A stretch of 64,000 nucleotides of DNA from CAZVPF01 sp964628195. GTDB taxonomy: Bacteria; Planctomycetota; Phycisphaerae; Sedimentisphaerales; Anaerohalosphaeraceae. The position numbers and the translations under genes are program-made. The notes under the pieces were generated by a model, which ran no database searches, was not told the DNA's origin, and was given only the letters and a program-made list of their open reading frames with translations. Positions 54,260-63,139 of this stretch are shown here, piece after piece (positions within the stretch are counted from its first letter, which is position 1; each line of letters begins with the position of its first letter). The DNA is taken from assembly GCA_964628195.1 (NCBI GenBank), contig CAZVPF010000003.1, positions 112,327-176,326 of the forward strand, written 5' to 3'.

Positions 54260-54733
54260 ATGAAATTTGTACTGATAGACAAAGTAATATCGACAGACGG
54301 CGAGAAAAATCTCAAAGCCGTCAAGAGCGTCTCGCTTGCAGAGGAATACCTCGGGGACCATTTTCCGGTTTTCCCGGTGCTGCCTGGCGTGATGATGCTC
54401 GAAGGACTCGTCGAGAGCGCTTCGTGGCTGGTCAGGCAGGTCCAGGAGTTTGGCAACAGTATGGTCCTGCTGGAGACGGCAAGAAACGTGAAGTACAAGA
54501 GCTTCGCGGCGCCGGGAATGCAGATAACTTACGAGGTGACGGCCAAGTCTATCGAGCAGAACGTAAGCGGCTTTGCCGGAGTTGGTATGTGCGGCGGTGA
54601 GCCGATTGTGGAGGCAAAGTTCAGCCTCAGGCATTTTAACCTGGCCGACGAGAACCCGAAAATGGCAAGGGTCGACGGTCAGATAGTTGAGAATATGAAA
54701 AACCGTTGGAAACTGCTTTATGCAGGAAACTGA
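54260..54733 (+). CDS. FabZ-like 3-hydroxyacyl-ACP dehydratase (hotdog fold), first copy
   Basis: 157 residues. The hotdog active site is H34-F-P-x-F-P-V-L-P-G and E48 in MLEGLVES, 14 residues apart as in FabZ. The central helix and beta-sheet are recognisable (VLLETARNVKYKSFAAPGM). It would dehydrate 3-hydroxyacyl-ACP to trans-2-enoyl-ACP in the acyl chain cycle. It is first in an apparent five-gene locus with an ACP, a second dehydratase and two ketosynthases, all plus-strand. The gap to the ACP gene is 42 bases. Substrate and chain length cannot be read. Confidence 0.85.
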   Translation: MKFVLIDKVISTDGEKNLKAVKSVSLAEEYLGDHFPVFPVLPGVMMLEGLVESASWLVRQVQEFGNSMVLLETARNVKYKSFAAPGMQITYEVTAKSIEQNVSGFAGVGMCGGEPIVEAKFSLRHFNLADENPKMARVDGQIVENMKNRWKLLYAGN

Positions 54734-54775
54734 TATTAAAATGGATTTTAAGATTTGTAGCGGAGGCACTAAAAT

Positions 54776-55168
54776 ATGGCTATGACTCGTGCGGAGATTT
54801 TTGAAGAAGTTAAGGAAGTTCTTGTTGACGCCCTGGGACTCGACGACGACGAGGTTACCGAAGATGCGACACTGATGGGCGACCTGGGAGCAGAGAGCAT
54901 CGACTTTCTGGATATTGTTTTCCGGCTTGAAAAGGCGTTCGACATCAAGATACCGAGGGAGGAACTTTTCCCTGCGGATAACCTGATGAACAACCCGGAA
55001 TTTGTCAGCGGCGGCAAGCTGACTGAAAAAGGGCTCGAAGAGTTCAAGGCACGCATGCCGCACACGGATTTCGCGGCGATTGAGGACGAGCCTGATGTCA
55101 ACCGTATCCCCGATCTTTTCACGGTCGGCTCGGTTGTCAATTTTATCGAAGCGAAACTTAAAGGTTAA
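54776..55168 (+). CDS. Acyl carrier protein with a C-terminal extension
   Basis: 130 residues, much longer than a typical ACP (about 75-80). The phosphopantetheine site is S41 in GDLGAESIDFLDIVFRLE, normally LGADSL. The first 85 residues form the normal four-helix ACP; the final about 45 residues (KARMPHTDFAAIEDEPDVNRI...) may hold additional helices. It carries acyl intermediates between the ketosynthases and dehydratases encoded around it. A GGAGG box lies near 54762-54766. The extension could reflect a distinct partner set. Confidence 0.88.
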   Translation: MAMTRAEIFEEVKEVLVDALGLDDDEVTEDATLMGDLGAESIDFLDIVFRLEKAFDIKIPREELFPADNLMNNPEFVSGGKLTEKGLEEFKARMPHTDFAAIEDEPDVNRIPDLFTVGSVVNFIEAKLKG

Positions 55169-55265
55169 TTTTTCGGCATACACAGCCGAGTTTGAAATGA
55201 ACCTGTCGGCAGGTGTGCCCGCAAAGCCCCCTGCCGATAACCTTTTATTTGGATTTGTAAATATT

Positions 55266-55742
55266 ATGCGCTGGATATGGATCGATAAATTTCTCGAGTT
55301 CGAGCCTAAAAAGCGGGCTGTCGCGCTTAAAAACGTGACCCTTGCCGAGGAGCACCTGCATGATCATTTCCCGGGCTTTCCGGTAATGCCAGAGGCTCTT
55401 ATGACCGAGGCAATGGCCCAGACAGCAGGTATACTCGTAGGGCAGGCGAGGAATTTCGAGGAAAAGGTAATACTGGCGAAGATAAAGAAGGCGGCGTTTT
55501 TTCATTACGTCGTGCCTGGTGATACTATCATTCTCGAGGCCGAGATCGAGTCTATAACCGAAGAAGCGGCGTCGACTGTCGGCACGATCAAGCGCGACGG
55601 GCAGCTTATCGCGGAGATAAGCCTTATGTTCAGCCATATCGACAAGAACCTCGCCGGGAAGAAATTCCCCGAAGAGAACTTTGTATTTACCGATATGTTC
55701 AATTCACTGCTAAACGGCTTCATTGACAAGGCGGCGGAGTAG
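55266..55742 (+). CDS. FabZ-like 3-hydroxyacyl-ACP dehydratase, second copy
   Basis: 158 residues from the ATG at 55266; a longer open frame upstream would overlap the ACP gene. Active site H34-F-P-G-F-P-V-M-P-E and E48 in LMTEAMAQ, with correct 14-residue spacing. It is closer to classical FabZ than the first copy. The Shine-Dalgarno is weak. It begins 97 bases after the ACP gene and ends 3 bases before the first ketosynthase gene. Two dehydratases around one ACP suggest either chain-length or stereo-specialised steps. Confidence 0.85.
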   Translation: MRWIWIDKFLEFEPKKRAVALKNVTLAEEHLHDHFPGFPVMPEALMTEAMAQTAGILVGQARNFEEKVILAKIKKAAFFHYVVPGDTIILEAEIESITEEAASTVGTIKRDGQLIAEISLMFSHIDKNLAGKKFPEENFVFTDMFNSLLNGFIDKAAE

Positions 55743-55745
55743 ATT

Positions 55746-57062
55746 ATGCAGTTACGCAAAGTTGCAATTACATCGACAGGAGCGATAACCCCGCTGGGCC
55801 TTGACGTCGAGAGCATGTGGCAGGCAATGCTTGCAGGCAAAAGCGGCATCGGCGAGATAAGCGCATTTGACGCGTCGAGTTTTCCGTGCAGGATCGCAGG
55901 CCAGGTGCCCGAGTTCAAACTGCGGGATCACCTGCCCAAGAGCTACCGCAAGGCCAGGAAGCTTATGAGCAGGGATATCGAGCTTTCCATCATCGCAGCC
56001 GACGAAACTTTCAAAAAAAGCGTCCACAAGACAAAGGGTATCGACCCTGACAATGTGAATTTGGACCCGGTTCGCAGCGCCGTCAACTTTGGGGCGGGGC
56101 TGATAAGCTGCGAGCTTGACGAGCTTGCCCCGGCGGTTGCAAAAAGCGCCGAGAACGGCAAATTCGACCTGCACAAATGGGGTGCAAGCGGAATGAACGA
56201 CCTTACCCCGATTTGGCTGCTGAAGTACCTGCCCAATATGCCGGCATGTCATGTTGGGATAATTCACGATATACAGGGGCCGAGCAATACGATAACCTGC
56301 GGTGAGGTTTCCGGCCTGCTGGCAGTGGCAGAGGCGGCTTTTGTTATCGAGCGAAACGATGCGGACCTGGCCCTTGCAGGAGGGGTTGAGGCGAAAGTAA
56401 ACCCCGTGGTTATGCTGCGGCAGGCACTTATTAAACGCGCCGTCACCACAAGCAATGACGACCCGCAAAGAGCGTGCAGGCCTTTTGACGCCGGTGCCGC
56501 AGGATGTGTATTCGGCGAGGCGGCTGCAATGGTCCTGCTTGAAGAGCTTGAAAAAGCGAAAAGCAGCGGTTCGGAAATTATCGCCGAGATTGCCGGTACA
56601 GGATCGAGTTCGAGCCTTAACCCGGACCTTAGCAGAATCGAACAAAATGCCAGGGCTGTTGAAACGGCTGTGCGGCAGGCGATGCAGCAGGCACAGATAG
56701 GCCCGGAAAAGCTCGGGCTTATCATCCCGCACGGAACAGCTGTGCCGGATGATGACCGGGCGGAGGTCCAGGCAATTGAGCGGATACTGGGCCCGGCGGT
56801 TCTTGATGTGCCGGTACTACCGACCAAGTCCATGATAAGCAACACCGGGGCGGCATCGGGCGCGGTTGACCTTATTATAGCGGCAATGGCTGTTCGGGAG
56901 GGCAAAATTCCGGCTGCGAAGAACTTTGAGACACCGATTGACCACTGCCGGCTGAACATACCGAAAGAAGTTATCGAAAAGGATATTGAATACGCGTTAG
57001 TATTTGGTTACAGCTTCGGCGGCCAGGTCGCGGCTGTGGTTATAAAAAATTCAAAGAGCTGA
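55746..57062 (+). CDS. Ketosynthase-like protein without catalytic Cys (KS-beta / chain-length-factor-like)
   Basis: 438 residues, thiolase-fold FabF-like. Aligned without gaps to the next gene from GP onward, the nucleophile Cys position is E187 (in ITCGEVSG; C185 lies two residues before it), and the second catalytic His is N366 in KSMISNTGAASG. The first His (H329 in IPHGT) and K361 are kept. So it can hardly condense, but could decarboxylate or act as a partner, as in KS-alpha/KS-beta (CLF) pairs of type II polyketide systems, where the Cys is usually Gln. It sits 3 bases after the dehydratase and 2 bases before the intact ketosynthase, which suggests a heterodimer. Confidence 0.8.
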   Translation: MQLRKVAITSTGAITPLGLDVESMWQAMLAGKSGIGEISAFDASSFPCRIAGQVPEFKLRDHLPKSYRKARKLMSRDIELSIIAADETFKKSVHKTKGIDPDNVNLDPVRSAVNFGAGLISCELDELAPAVAKSAENGKFDLHKWGASGMNDLTPIWLLKYLPNMPACHVGIIHDIQGPSNTITCGEVSGLLAVAEAAFVIERNDADLALAGGVEAKVNPVVMLRQALIKRAVTTSNDDPQRACRPFDAGAAGCVFGEAAAMVLLEELEKAKSSGSEIIAEIAGTGSSSSLNPDLSRIEQNARAVETAVRQAMQQAQIGPEKLGLIIPHGTAVPDDDRAEVQAIERILGPAVLDVPVLPTKSMISNTGAASGAVDLIIAAMAVREGKIPAAKNFETPIDHCRLNIPKEVIEKDIEYALVFGYSFGGQVAAVVIKNSKS

Positions 57063-57064
57063 AC

Positions 57065-58372
57065 ATGACACACAGAGTTGTAATAACAGGCATGGGTATT
57101 ATCTGCCCGATGGGCCATGACGTCGAAGTAGTTTGGCAGGGAATGATGCACGGAAAACACGGGGTGGGCGAGACAACGATCTTCGACGCTTCGACATTTC
57201 CCACGAAGTTCGCTGCCGAGGTCAAGGACTACGATATAAGCAAGTTCACGAATAGGCCCGAACTGCACAAGAACGCTAACCGGGGTTCTGCGTTTGTTGT
57301 CGGGGCCGCTGCACAGGCGTGCAAACAGGCTAAAATTGACATTGACACCGACCAGCCCGGCGACGGCATTGACCGGGAGAAGATGGGAATATATCTCGGG
57401 GCGGGCGAAGGTTCGGTGGATAATGACAATTTTTTCGACGCTTTAACCACAAGCTTCGACCCGGAAAGCGGCAAAGTGGATTTTAAAAAATGGGGCGCAT
57501 TTGCCGCAGAAAAATTTAACCCGGACCACGAACTGCAGCAGGAACCCAACATGCCCGCTTCGCATGTCGCGCTTTTGACCGGGGCAAGGGGTCCCGTACG
57601 AAGCTGCCTGACGGCTTGTGCGGCAAGCACCCAGGCGGTCGGCGAAGCGTCAATGCTGGTCCGTCACGGCCGGGCGGATATTATTATCGCAGGCGGAGCT
57701 CATTCCATGATACACCCGCTGGGCGTTACGGGGTTTAACCGCCTGACCGCGCTTTCCACGCGAAACGACTCGCCCGAGACGGCTTCGAGGCCTTTCTCTG
57801 CAAGCAGGGACGGGTTCGTCATCGGCGAAGGGGCAGCGATAGTGATACTTGAAACACTTGAATCGGCACAGAAAAGAGGCGCCGAAATACTTGCTGAAAT
57901 TACAGGCTTCGGTTCGAGCAACGATGCATTCCGTGTTACGGACATGCACGAAGACGCCCGCGGCGCGGTGCTTGCTATGCGAAAGGCCCTCGATGACGCG
58001 GGGATAACAACCGGGGATATCGATTACATAAGCACACACGGCACGAGCACATCGGAAAACGATTCGGTCGAGACTCTTGCGATAAAGACGGTGTTCGCCG
58101 AGAAGGCGAAGTCGACGCCTGCAAGCAGTGTAAAGAGCATGTTCGGGCACCTTATCGGCGCGACCGGTTGTGCGGAGCTTATTACATGCGTACTGGCACT
58201 GAGGGACCAGGTGCTTGTGCCTACGATGAACCTGCACGACCCGGACCCGGCACTTGACCTTGACTACGTACCGAACGAACCGCGGAAGGCGAAAGTGGAA
58301 ACGATAATGACAGAATCGTTCGGTTTCGGCGGGCAGAACAATGTGATAATATTGAAGAAATTCGAGCAGTAA
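57065..58372 (+). CDS. Beta-ketoacyl-ACP synthase (FabF/KS-alpha-like)
   Basis: 435 residues. Active triad present: C185 in SCLTACAASTQ, H325 in STHGTST and H362 in KSMFGHLIGATG. It would catalyse decarboxylative condensation of malonyl-ACP with the growing chain. The protein is clearly paralogous to its upstream neighbour (shared NMPASHV and ADIIIAGG segments), and the two genes are separated by 2 bases. It resembles FabF, but pairing with a Cys-less partner is unusual for housekeeping fatty acid synthesis. It is followed after 31 bases by serS. Confidence 0.9.
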   Translation: MTHRVVITGMGIICPMGHDVEVVWQGMMHGKHGVGETTIFDASTFPTKFAAEVKDYDISKFTNRPELHKNANRGSAFVVGAAAQACKQAKIDIDTDQPGDGIDREKMGIYLGAGEGSVDNDNFFDALTTSFDPESGKVDFKKWGAFAAEKFNPDHELQQEPNMPASHVALLTGARGPVRSCLTACAASTQAVGEASMLVRHGRADIIIAGGAHSMIHPLGVTGFNRLTALSTRNDSPETASRPFSASRDGFVIGEGAAIVILETLESAQKRGAEILAEITGFGSSNDAFRVTDMHEDARGAVLAMRKALDDAGITTGDIDYISTHGTSTSENDSVETLAIKTVFAEKAKSTPASSVKSMFGHLIGATGCAELITCVLALRDQVLVPTMNLHDPDPALDLDYVPNEPRKAKVETIMTESFGFGGQNNVIILKKFEQ

Positions 58373-58403
58373 AACTAAACGAGCATAAATACAGGCTTTA
58401 AAA

Positions 58404-59675
58404 ATGATCGACATTAAACAGATTCGCGAAAACCCGAAGGCTTTTATAGAAGGCGCCAAGGCAAAGCACATCGCGGCTGATATTGAACGGCTGCTTGACG
58501 TTGACGAAAAACTTCTCGACGCCAAAAAGCAGGCACAGGATATCAACACGCAGAAGAATACTATCGGCAAGTCGATCCCGAAGCTTTCCGGAGACGAAAA
58601 GCAAAAAGCCCTTGATTCACTCGCCTCGCTCAAGCAGGACGAGCAGGCCGTTAAGGACGCGATGGCGAAACTGCAGCCGGAGTTTGACGAACTTATGCTG
58701 CAGGTGCCCCAGCCAGCCGCAGAGGATGTTCCGCTCGGCAAGGACGATACGGAGAATGTCGAGCTTCGCAAATGGGGTGAAATTCCGCAGTTTGATTTCG
58801 AGATGAAGGACCACGTTCAGCTCGGCCTTGACCTTGACATTATCGACATCGAACGCGGGGTTAAGCTTGCCGGTACGCGAAACTATTTCCTTAAAGGCGA
58901 TGGTGCGCTCCTGCATTGGGCTGTGCTGCGGTTCGCTCTCGATTACATGGTAAAGCAGGGCTACACGCCTATGACCCCGCCGCTTTTGATGCGCGACGAG
59001 GCAATGCGCGGTACCGGGTATTACCCCGGCGCAGAGGAGCAGACTTACCGCATGGAGCGTGATGAGCTTAACCTTGCGGGAACTGCGGAGGTGCCGGTAA
59101 CTGCCTACTACTGCGGCGAGATAATTCCGGAAGACATACTGCCTGTAAAGTCGGTCGCGATGAGTTCATGTTTCCGTCGCGAGGCCGGTGCGGCAGGCAA
59201 GGATACACACGGGCTGTACCGCATTCACCAGTTCGATAAGGTCGAGCAGGTTATCATCGGCGAAAACGATGAGGAAAAAAGCAAGGCCTATCACAACGAG
59301 ATACTGCAAAACTCCGAGGCGGTCATGCAGGCGTTCAATATCCCGTACCGTGTTGTGAACGTGTGCACGGGCGACCTGGGGCGCGGGCAGGTGCAGAAAT
59401 TCGATATCGAGGCGTGGATGCCGTCGCGAGAAAGCTACGGCGAGACGCATTCGGCAAGCAGGTTCTACGAGTTTCAGGCCAGGCGAATGAATCTGCGCTA
59501 CAAAAAAGACGGCAAGGTCAATACTTTCTGCCACACGCTCAACAATACGGTCATCGCATCGCCGCGGATACTCATACCGCTGCTTGAGCTGAACCAGAAC
59601 CCCGACGGCTCGGTTACGATACCTGAGCCTCTCCGGTGTTATATGCAGGGTAAAGAAAGGATAACGAAACCCTGA
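58404..59675 (+). CDS. serS: Seryl-tRNA synthetase
   Basis: 423 residues with the N-terminal tRNA-binding coiled coil (residues about 25-105, Lys/Glu-rich) and a class II catalytic core. Motif 2 is SSCFRREAGAAGKDTHGLYRIHQFDKVE, cut, with serine site residues TAEVPVTAY; motif 3 is the C-terminal NNTVIASPRILIPLLE. It charges tRNA-Ser and tRNA-Sec with serine. It follows the ketosynthase gene by 31 bases and precedes comEC by 19, so it may be read through from the acyl-chain locus. Confidence 0.97.
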   Translation: MIDIKQIRENPKAFIEGAKAKHIAADIERLLDVDEKLLDAKKQAQDINTQKNTIGKSIPKLSGDEKQKALDSLASLKQDEQAVKDAMAKLQPEFDELMLQVPQPAAEDVPLGKDDTENVELRKWGEIPQFDFEMKDHVQLGLDLDIIDIERGVKLAGTRNYFLKGDGALLHWAVLRFALDYMVKQGYTPMTPPLLMRDEAMRGTGYYPGAEEQTYRMERDELNLAGTAEVPVTAYYCGEIIPEDILPVKSVAMSSCFRREAGAAGKDTHGLYRIHQFDKVEQVIIGENDEEKSKAYHNEILQNSEAVMQAFNIPYRVVNVCTGDLGRGQVQKFDIEAWMPSRESYGETHSASRFYEFQARRMNLRYKKDGKVNTFCHTLNNTVIASPRILIPLLELNQNPDGSVTIPEPLRCYMQGKERITKP

Positions 59676-59694
59676 CATTTAAGGGAGCGGGCTC

Positions 59695-62301
59695 TTGGAT
59701 GCGATACAAAAAAGACTTCGCCGGCTTCAGCGACCCGCATGGACAGGCCCGTATGTTTTAGAGTACACGCTTACCAATTGCCCCCTGCTGCCTGTTGCGA
59801 TTTCATTAATCGCCGGTATTTTAACTGCTGAATACACCCCCCTGCCGTATTGGCTGTTTACTGCGGTTCTTATTATTGTATCCGTCACCGCCGTGGTTTT
59901 GAGTTTTAGCGGCCGCAGTGGAAGCAGCGGGCAAACTTTTACATTGCTGCTTTTAGCGTGCGGTGCTGCCTGGTGCGCGGGAGGGCTGCGGCTGACGGAG
60001 AGTACCAGTACAAGACCGAATGACATATCGAATTTCATTCAAGGTCCCGCGCTGGTAACCGTCAAAGGGACCGTGCTGACGGAGCCTGTACTTGAGGATC
60101 GGGACAGGTGGCAGTTCGGTTCTTTCCAGTGGACCGCGCAGAGCAGCTCTTTTTACCTTGAACTGGACAAGGTAAAATCAACCGCACCAGCCGCTAAAGA
60201 CGGTTTCGCCGAGATAACCGGCAAGGTCCGTGTCCACGCGGGCGCGCCTTTAACGGAAATAGGACCGGGCGATTACATACTCGTTCACTGCACAGTAGAC
60301 CGCTTTCCCGGACCGGACAACCCCGGTGTTTTCGATGTTAGAAAGTACATGAAACGAAATGGGGTGATATTTTCGGCGTTCGTCAAGTCCGCGATTTCGA
60401 TAGAGATGATCGAAAAGTCCTCGCGTTCGCCTATTGCGCGGTTTAAGAGCAGGCTTTCACGGATGGCACAGTCCGGGCTGATCGACCCGGTAGTTGAGCA
60501 GTCGCCGAATACGCCGATACTGGCTGCGCTTCTGCTGGGGGAAAGGCAAAACATTGAAAAGGATACGTATCTCGCGTTCCGCCGGACGGGGCTGGCTCAT
60601 TTTATCTCGCTGTCCGGTTTGCACATGGGGATAATTGCAGGCTTTGTGTGGCTGACCTTGAGGCTAACCCCCCTGCCCCGAGCCGGTCGGGCTGCGGCGG
60701 CAATTTTGATCATTTCACTTTACGCGTTCATCCTCCCGGCGAGGGCTCCGACAATTCGTGCGGCTGTTATAAGCATTTTCTTTTTCCTTTCGATTGCAGC
60801 CGGCAGGAGGACCAACCCGCTTAATACGCTGTCACTGGCGGCGATCATCCTGCTGGTTATCAACCCGACAGAGGTTTTCGGGGCGTCGTGGCAACTTTCG
60901 TTTACAGCGGTGCTTGGAATAATCGTTCTTTACGAACCGATATACAACTTTTTTGAGACCCCTGTTTACCGGCTGAAAAGTTATACGCGGCAAGTTAAAA
61001 AAAGCAATGCCGCCTTAAAGGCCTTGTCGCTGCTCGGTAATTTTGTCGAAAAATTTCTTCAACTGCTCTCGGTCGGGCTGGCGGCATCGCTGGGCACACT
61101 GGGTGTTTTACTTTTCCATTTCAAGACGGTCAACCCGTTTTCGAGTATTTTTACAGTTATCGCTTTTCCGCTTGTACTGCTTATTCTGCTGCTCGGTTTT
61201 GCGAAGCTGACGCTTGTGTGGCTTTTGCCCAATATTTCGACACTGCTGGGGCTGACAGGGACATACTTTGCCGGCCTATTGTCCGCACTGGTTAAATGGC
61301 TTGCCGAATTTCCCGGTGCTGTTTTTGTTATCGGTGCGGTGCCGCTCGAGGTGATACTGGTTTACTACGGTGCGCTTTTACTCACAGTGGCACAAGTCCC
61401 ATGGCGGTTCAGGAAAGTTAAATTTATTTTGGTGCTTATTTTGCTGCCTGGAGTGTTCTTGACGATGGCAACGCTAAAGTACAGGAGAACGCACAGGGAT
61501 GATCTAAGGCTTTGCTGTTTTTCGCTTGCCGACGGCCAGTCGATACTGGTCTCGATGCCGGGCGGGGTGGACCTGCTTTTTGACGCGGGTTCCGGTTCGG
61601 TGAAAAATCCGGGCGAAAAAGTCATCGTCCCCGCGCTGAATCATTTGGGTTTTTCGGGGGTTGATGCGGTCTTTGTAAGCCATGACGACATGGATCACCT
61701 TAACGGCTTGCCGGAGGTGCTTGGTCATATAAAGACAGGAGGGGTGTATGTGAACAGGCAGTTCCTCAATGCCATGGGGGAATCGGCAACGGCAAGGCAC
61801 CTTTCAGGGGCCGTAGAAAAGGCTGGGCTGAAGCTGGAAGCCGACGTGGAATTTTTTCGGGACGCAGTTTTAACTCTACCAGCCGAGATTGAGATACTCT
61901 GGCCTGTCGCCGGACAAACAGCGGGCGGGCAGGTCAGCGACAACGATAACTCGCAGGTTGTCCTTATCAGTTTCGGGGGCAGGAAAATAATGATATGCGG
62001 GGATATCCAGTACCCTGCCCAGCACAATTTTGTAAAAATGTATCCCGATCTGCAGGTCGATGTTCTGGTCCTGCCGCACCACGGGTCGACGAGGGACACT
62101 ATGCCCGGTTTTGTCGAAAAGCTGAGCCCGGAGGTTATCATCGCAAGCTGCTCCCGCAAAAGGTATGAGCAAACGATAATCGGCCCCGCGGGCCCGAACA
62201 TGCGCGCATACTACACGGCTGTTGACGGCATGATAAGCGTGCATGTCAATGTAAGCGGCGAAATAAATGTTGAGACATTTACCGGGTATGAAGAGCCCTG
62301 A
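59695..62301 (+). CDS. comEC: ComEC/Rec2 family DNA-uptake channel protein
   Basis: 868 residues, initiated by TTG at 59695 with GGGA about 8 bases upstream. Three regions: an N-terminal membrane and OB-fold part (to about residue 250), the competence domain with about eight membrane helices (GLAHFISLSGLHMGIIAGF, ARAPTIRAAVIS), and a C-terminal metallo-beta-lactamase domain (CCFSLADGQSILV, VFVSHDDMDHLNGLPEV, LPHHGSTRDT). In ComEC the beta-lactamase-like domain is a nuclease that degrades one strand while the other enters the cytoplasm. It is convergent with the dockerin-tailed protein, with a 3-base gap. Confidence 0.93.
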   Translation: MDAIQKRLRRLQRPAWTGPYVLEYTLTNCPLLPVAISLIAGILTAEYTPLPYWLFTAVLIIVSVTAVVLSFSGRSGSSGQTFTLLLLACGAAWCAGGLRLTESTSTRPNDISNFIQGPALVTVKGTVLTEPVLEDRDRWQFGSFQWTAQSSSFYLELDKVKSTAPAAKDGFAEITGKVRVHAGAPLTEIGPGDYILVHCTVDRFPGPDNPGVFDVRKYMKRNGVIFSAFVKSAISIEMIEKSSRSPIARFKSRLSRMAQSGLIDPVVEQSPNTPILAALLLGERQNIEKDTYLAFRRTGLAHFISLSGLHMGIIAGFVWLTLRLTPLPRAGRAAAAILIISLYAFILPARAPTIRAAVISIFFFLSIAAGRRTNPLNTLSLAAIILLVINPTEVFGASWQLSFTAVLGIIVLYEPIYNFFETPVYRLKSYTRQVKKSNAALKALSLLGNFVEKFLQLLSVGLAASLGTLGVLLFHFKTVNPFSSIFTVIAFPLVLLILLLGFAKLTLVWLLPNISTLLGLTGTYFAGLLSALVKWLAEFPGAVFVIGAVPLEVILVYYGALLLTVAQVPWRFRKVKFILVLILLPGVFLTMATLKYRRTHRDDLRLCCFSLADGQSILVSMPGGVDLLFDAGSGSVKNPGEKVIVPALNHLGFSGVDAVFVSHDDMDHLNGLPEVLGHIKTGGVYVNRQFLNAMGESATARHLSGAVEKAGLKLEADVEFFRDAVLTLPAEIEILWPVAGQTAGGQVSDNDNSQVVLISFGGRKIMICGDIQYPAQHNFVKMYPDLQVDVLVLPHHGSTRDTMPGFVEKLSPEVIIASCSRKRYEQTIIGPAGPNMRAYYTAVDGMISVHVNVSGEINVETFTGYEEP

Positions 62302-62304
62302 CAC

Positions 62305-63114
62305 TTACCGAGTCGTGTTCCAGCTCTTCGCAAAAAGTGAAAAGTCGAGGTAGTCCACCCTGCCGTTACGGTCGGCATCGGCTCGTTCGTAATAATCGTT
62401 TTCTCTTGAACCGCTTCGACCGAGCCAGTAACAGCCCAGCCGCCAAAGGTCGCCCTGGTCCACACTGCCGTCAACGAACAAGTCGCCGGATCGGGGCTCT
62501 GCATTAAAGACAATCGTGAAAGGCTCCGAGGGTAAATACTGATCGCCGTCGTCAAGAGTGTCGACCAGTCGCCAGGTTATCCATAACAAATCATCACCGC
62601 TTATCGCCTTGTAGGTAATATGCATGTGAGAACCCAATGCATCGTGTATTTCACTGTAGTCAAAGCTCATCTGCCCGTTTAACTCAATAGTGAAGTGCAA
62701 ATACTGCGGGCCGTCGTCAAAAACCGCCCGCAAACCCGGCGATACCGCGACACAGTCTACAACGATATTATAATCCTCAACTGCATTGCCGGCAAGGCAG
62801 CGGTTAGGGTCGTATGTATAAGCGGCATTGGAGTTATAGTCCTGAAAAGCGTCAAAGCCCGGCTGGCCCTTACTCCACTTATACTGTACAGGGAAGATAC
62901 TTTCCACCAGCGGATAGTACCAGTGCAGATATTCCGGGGTACCGCTGCTTCTGTATTTCTGCGAGCAGTCGACAAAAAGTTTGTTGTCGTCGTCGGTGCC
63001 TAAGACGCTGTCGGAATTGCAGCCGATGATTAAATGGTCAAGTGAACATTCGGCAAAAACCGGGGTAACGATAAGCAATATAAAAAGTGTCATCACTGTT
63101 GCGGTTATTTTCAT
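62305..63114 (-). CDS. Secreted protein with a dockerin-like C-terminus
   Basis: 269 residues from the ATG at 63114, preceded by GGAAG; the longer frame upstream has no ribosome-binding site and overlaps the pilin gene. Signal peptide: MKITATVMTLFILLIVTPVFAE. The middle contains a Cys- and Asp-rich region of unknown function (SDSVLGTDDDNKLFVDCS). The last about 60 residues carry two calcium-loop-like segments, DLFVDGSVDQGDL and ADADRNGRVDYLDFSLFAKSWN, like dockerin type I modules common in planctomycetes. It lies 25 bases downstream of a pseudopilin gene, so the pair may be coexpressed. No catalytic motif is visible. Confidence 0.6.
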   Translation of the reverse strand: MKITATVMTLFILLIVTPVFAECSLDHLIIGCNSDSVLGTDDDNKLFVDCSQKYRSSGTPEYLHWYYPLVESIFPVQYKWSKGQPGFDAFQDYNSNAAYTYDPNRCLAGNAVEDYNIVVDCVAVSPGLRAVFDDGPQYLHFTIELNGQMSFDYSEIHDALGSHMHITYKAISGDDLLWITWRLVDTLDDGDQYLPSEPFTIVFNAEPRSGDLFVDGSVDQGDLWRLGCYWLGRSGSRENDYYERADADRNGRVDYLDFSLFAKSWNTTR

Positions 63115-63139
63115 AGCTCTTCCTTTCTCTTTCTCATTT

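Noticed and set aside
54176..55183. Open frame of 335 codons on the minus strand over the dehydratase and ACP genes
   Set aside because: The plus strand carries two catalytic-motif proteins there; the minus frame runs across an intergenic gap and has no signature.
57650..58771. Open frame of 373 codons on the minus strand over KS-alpha and serS
   Set aside because: It crosses two confident genes and has a Ser/Cys-rich composition typical of antisense reading.
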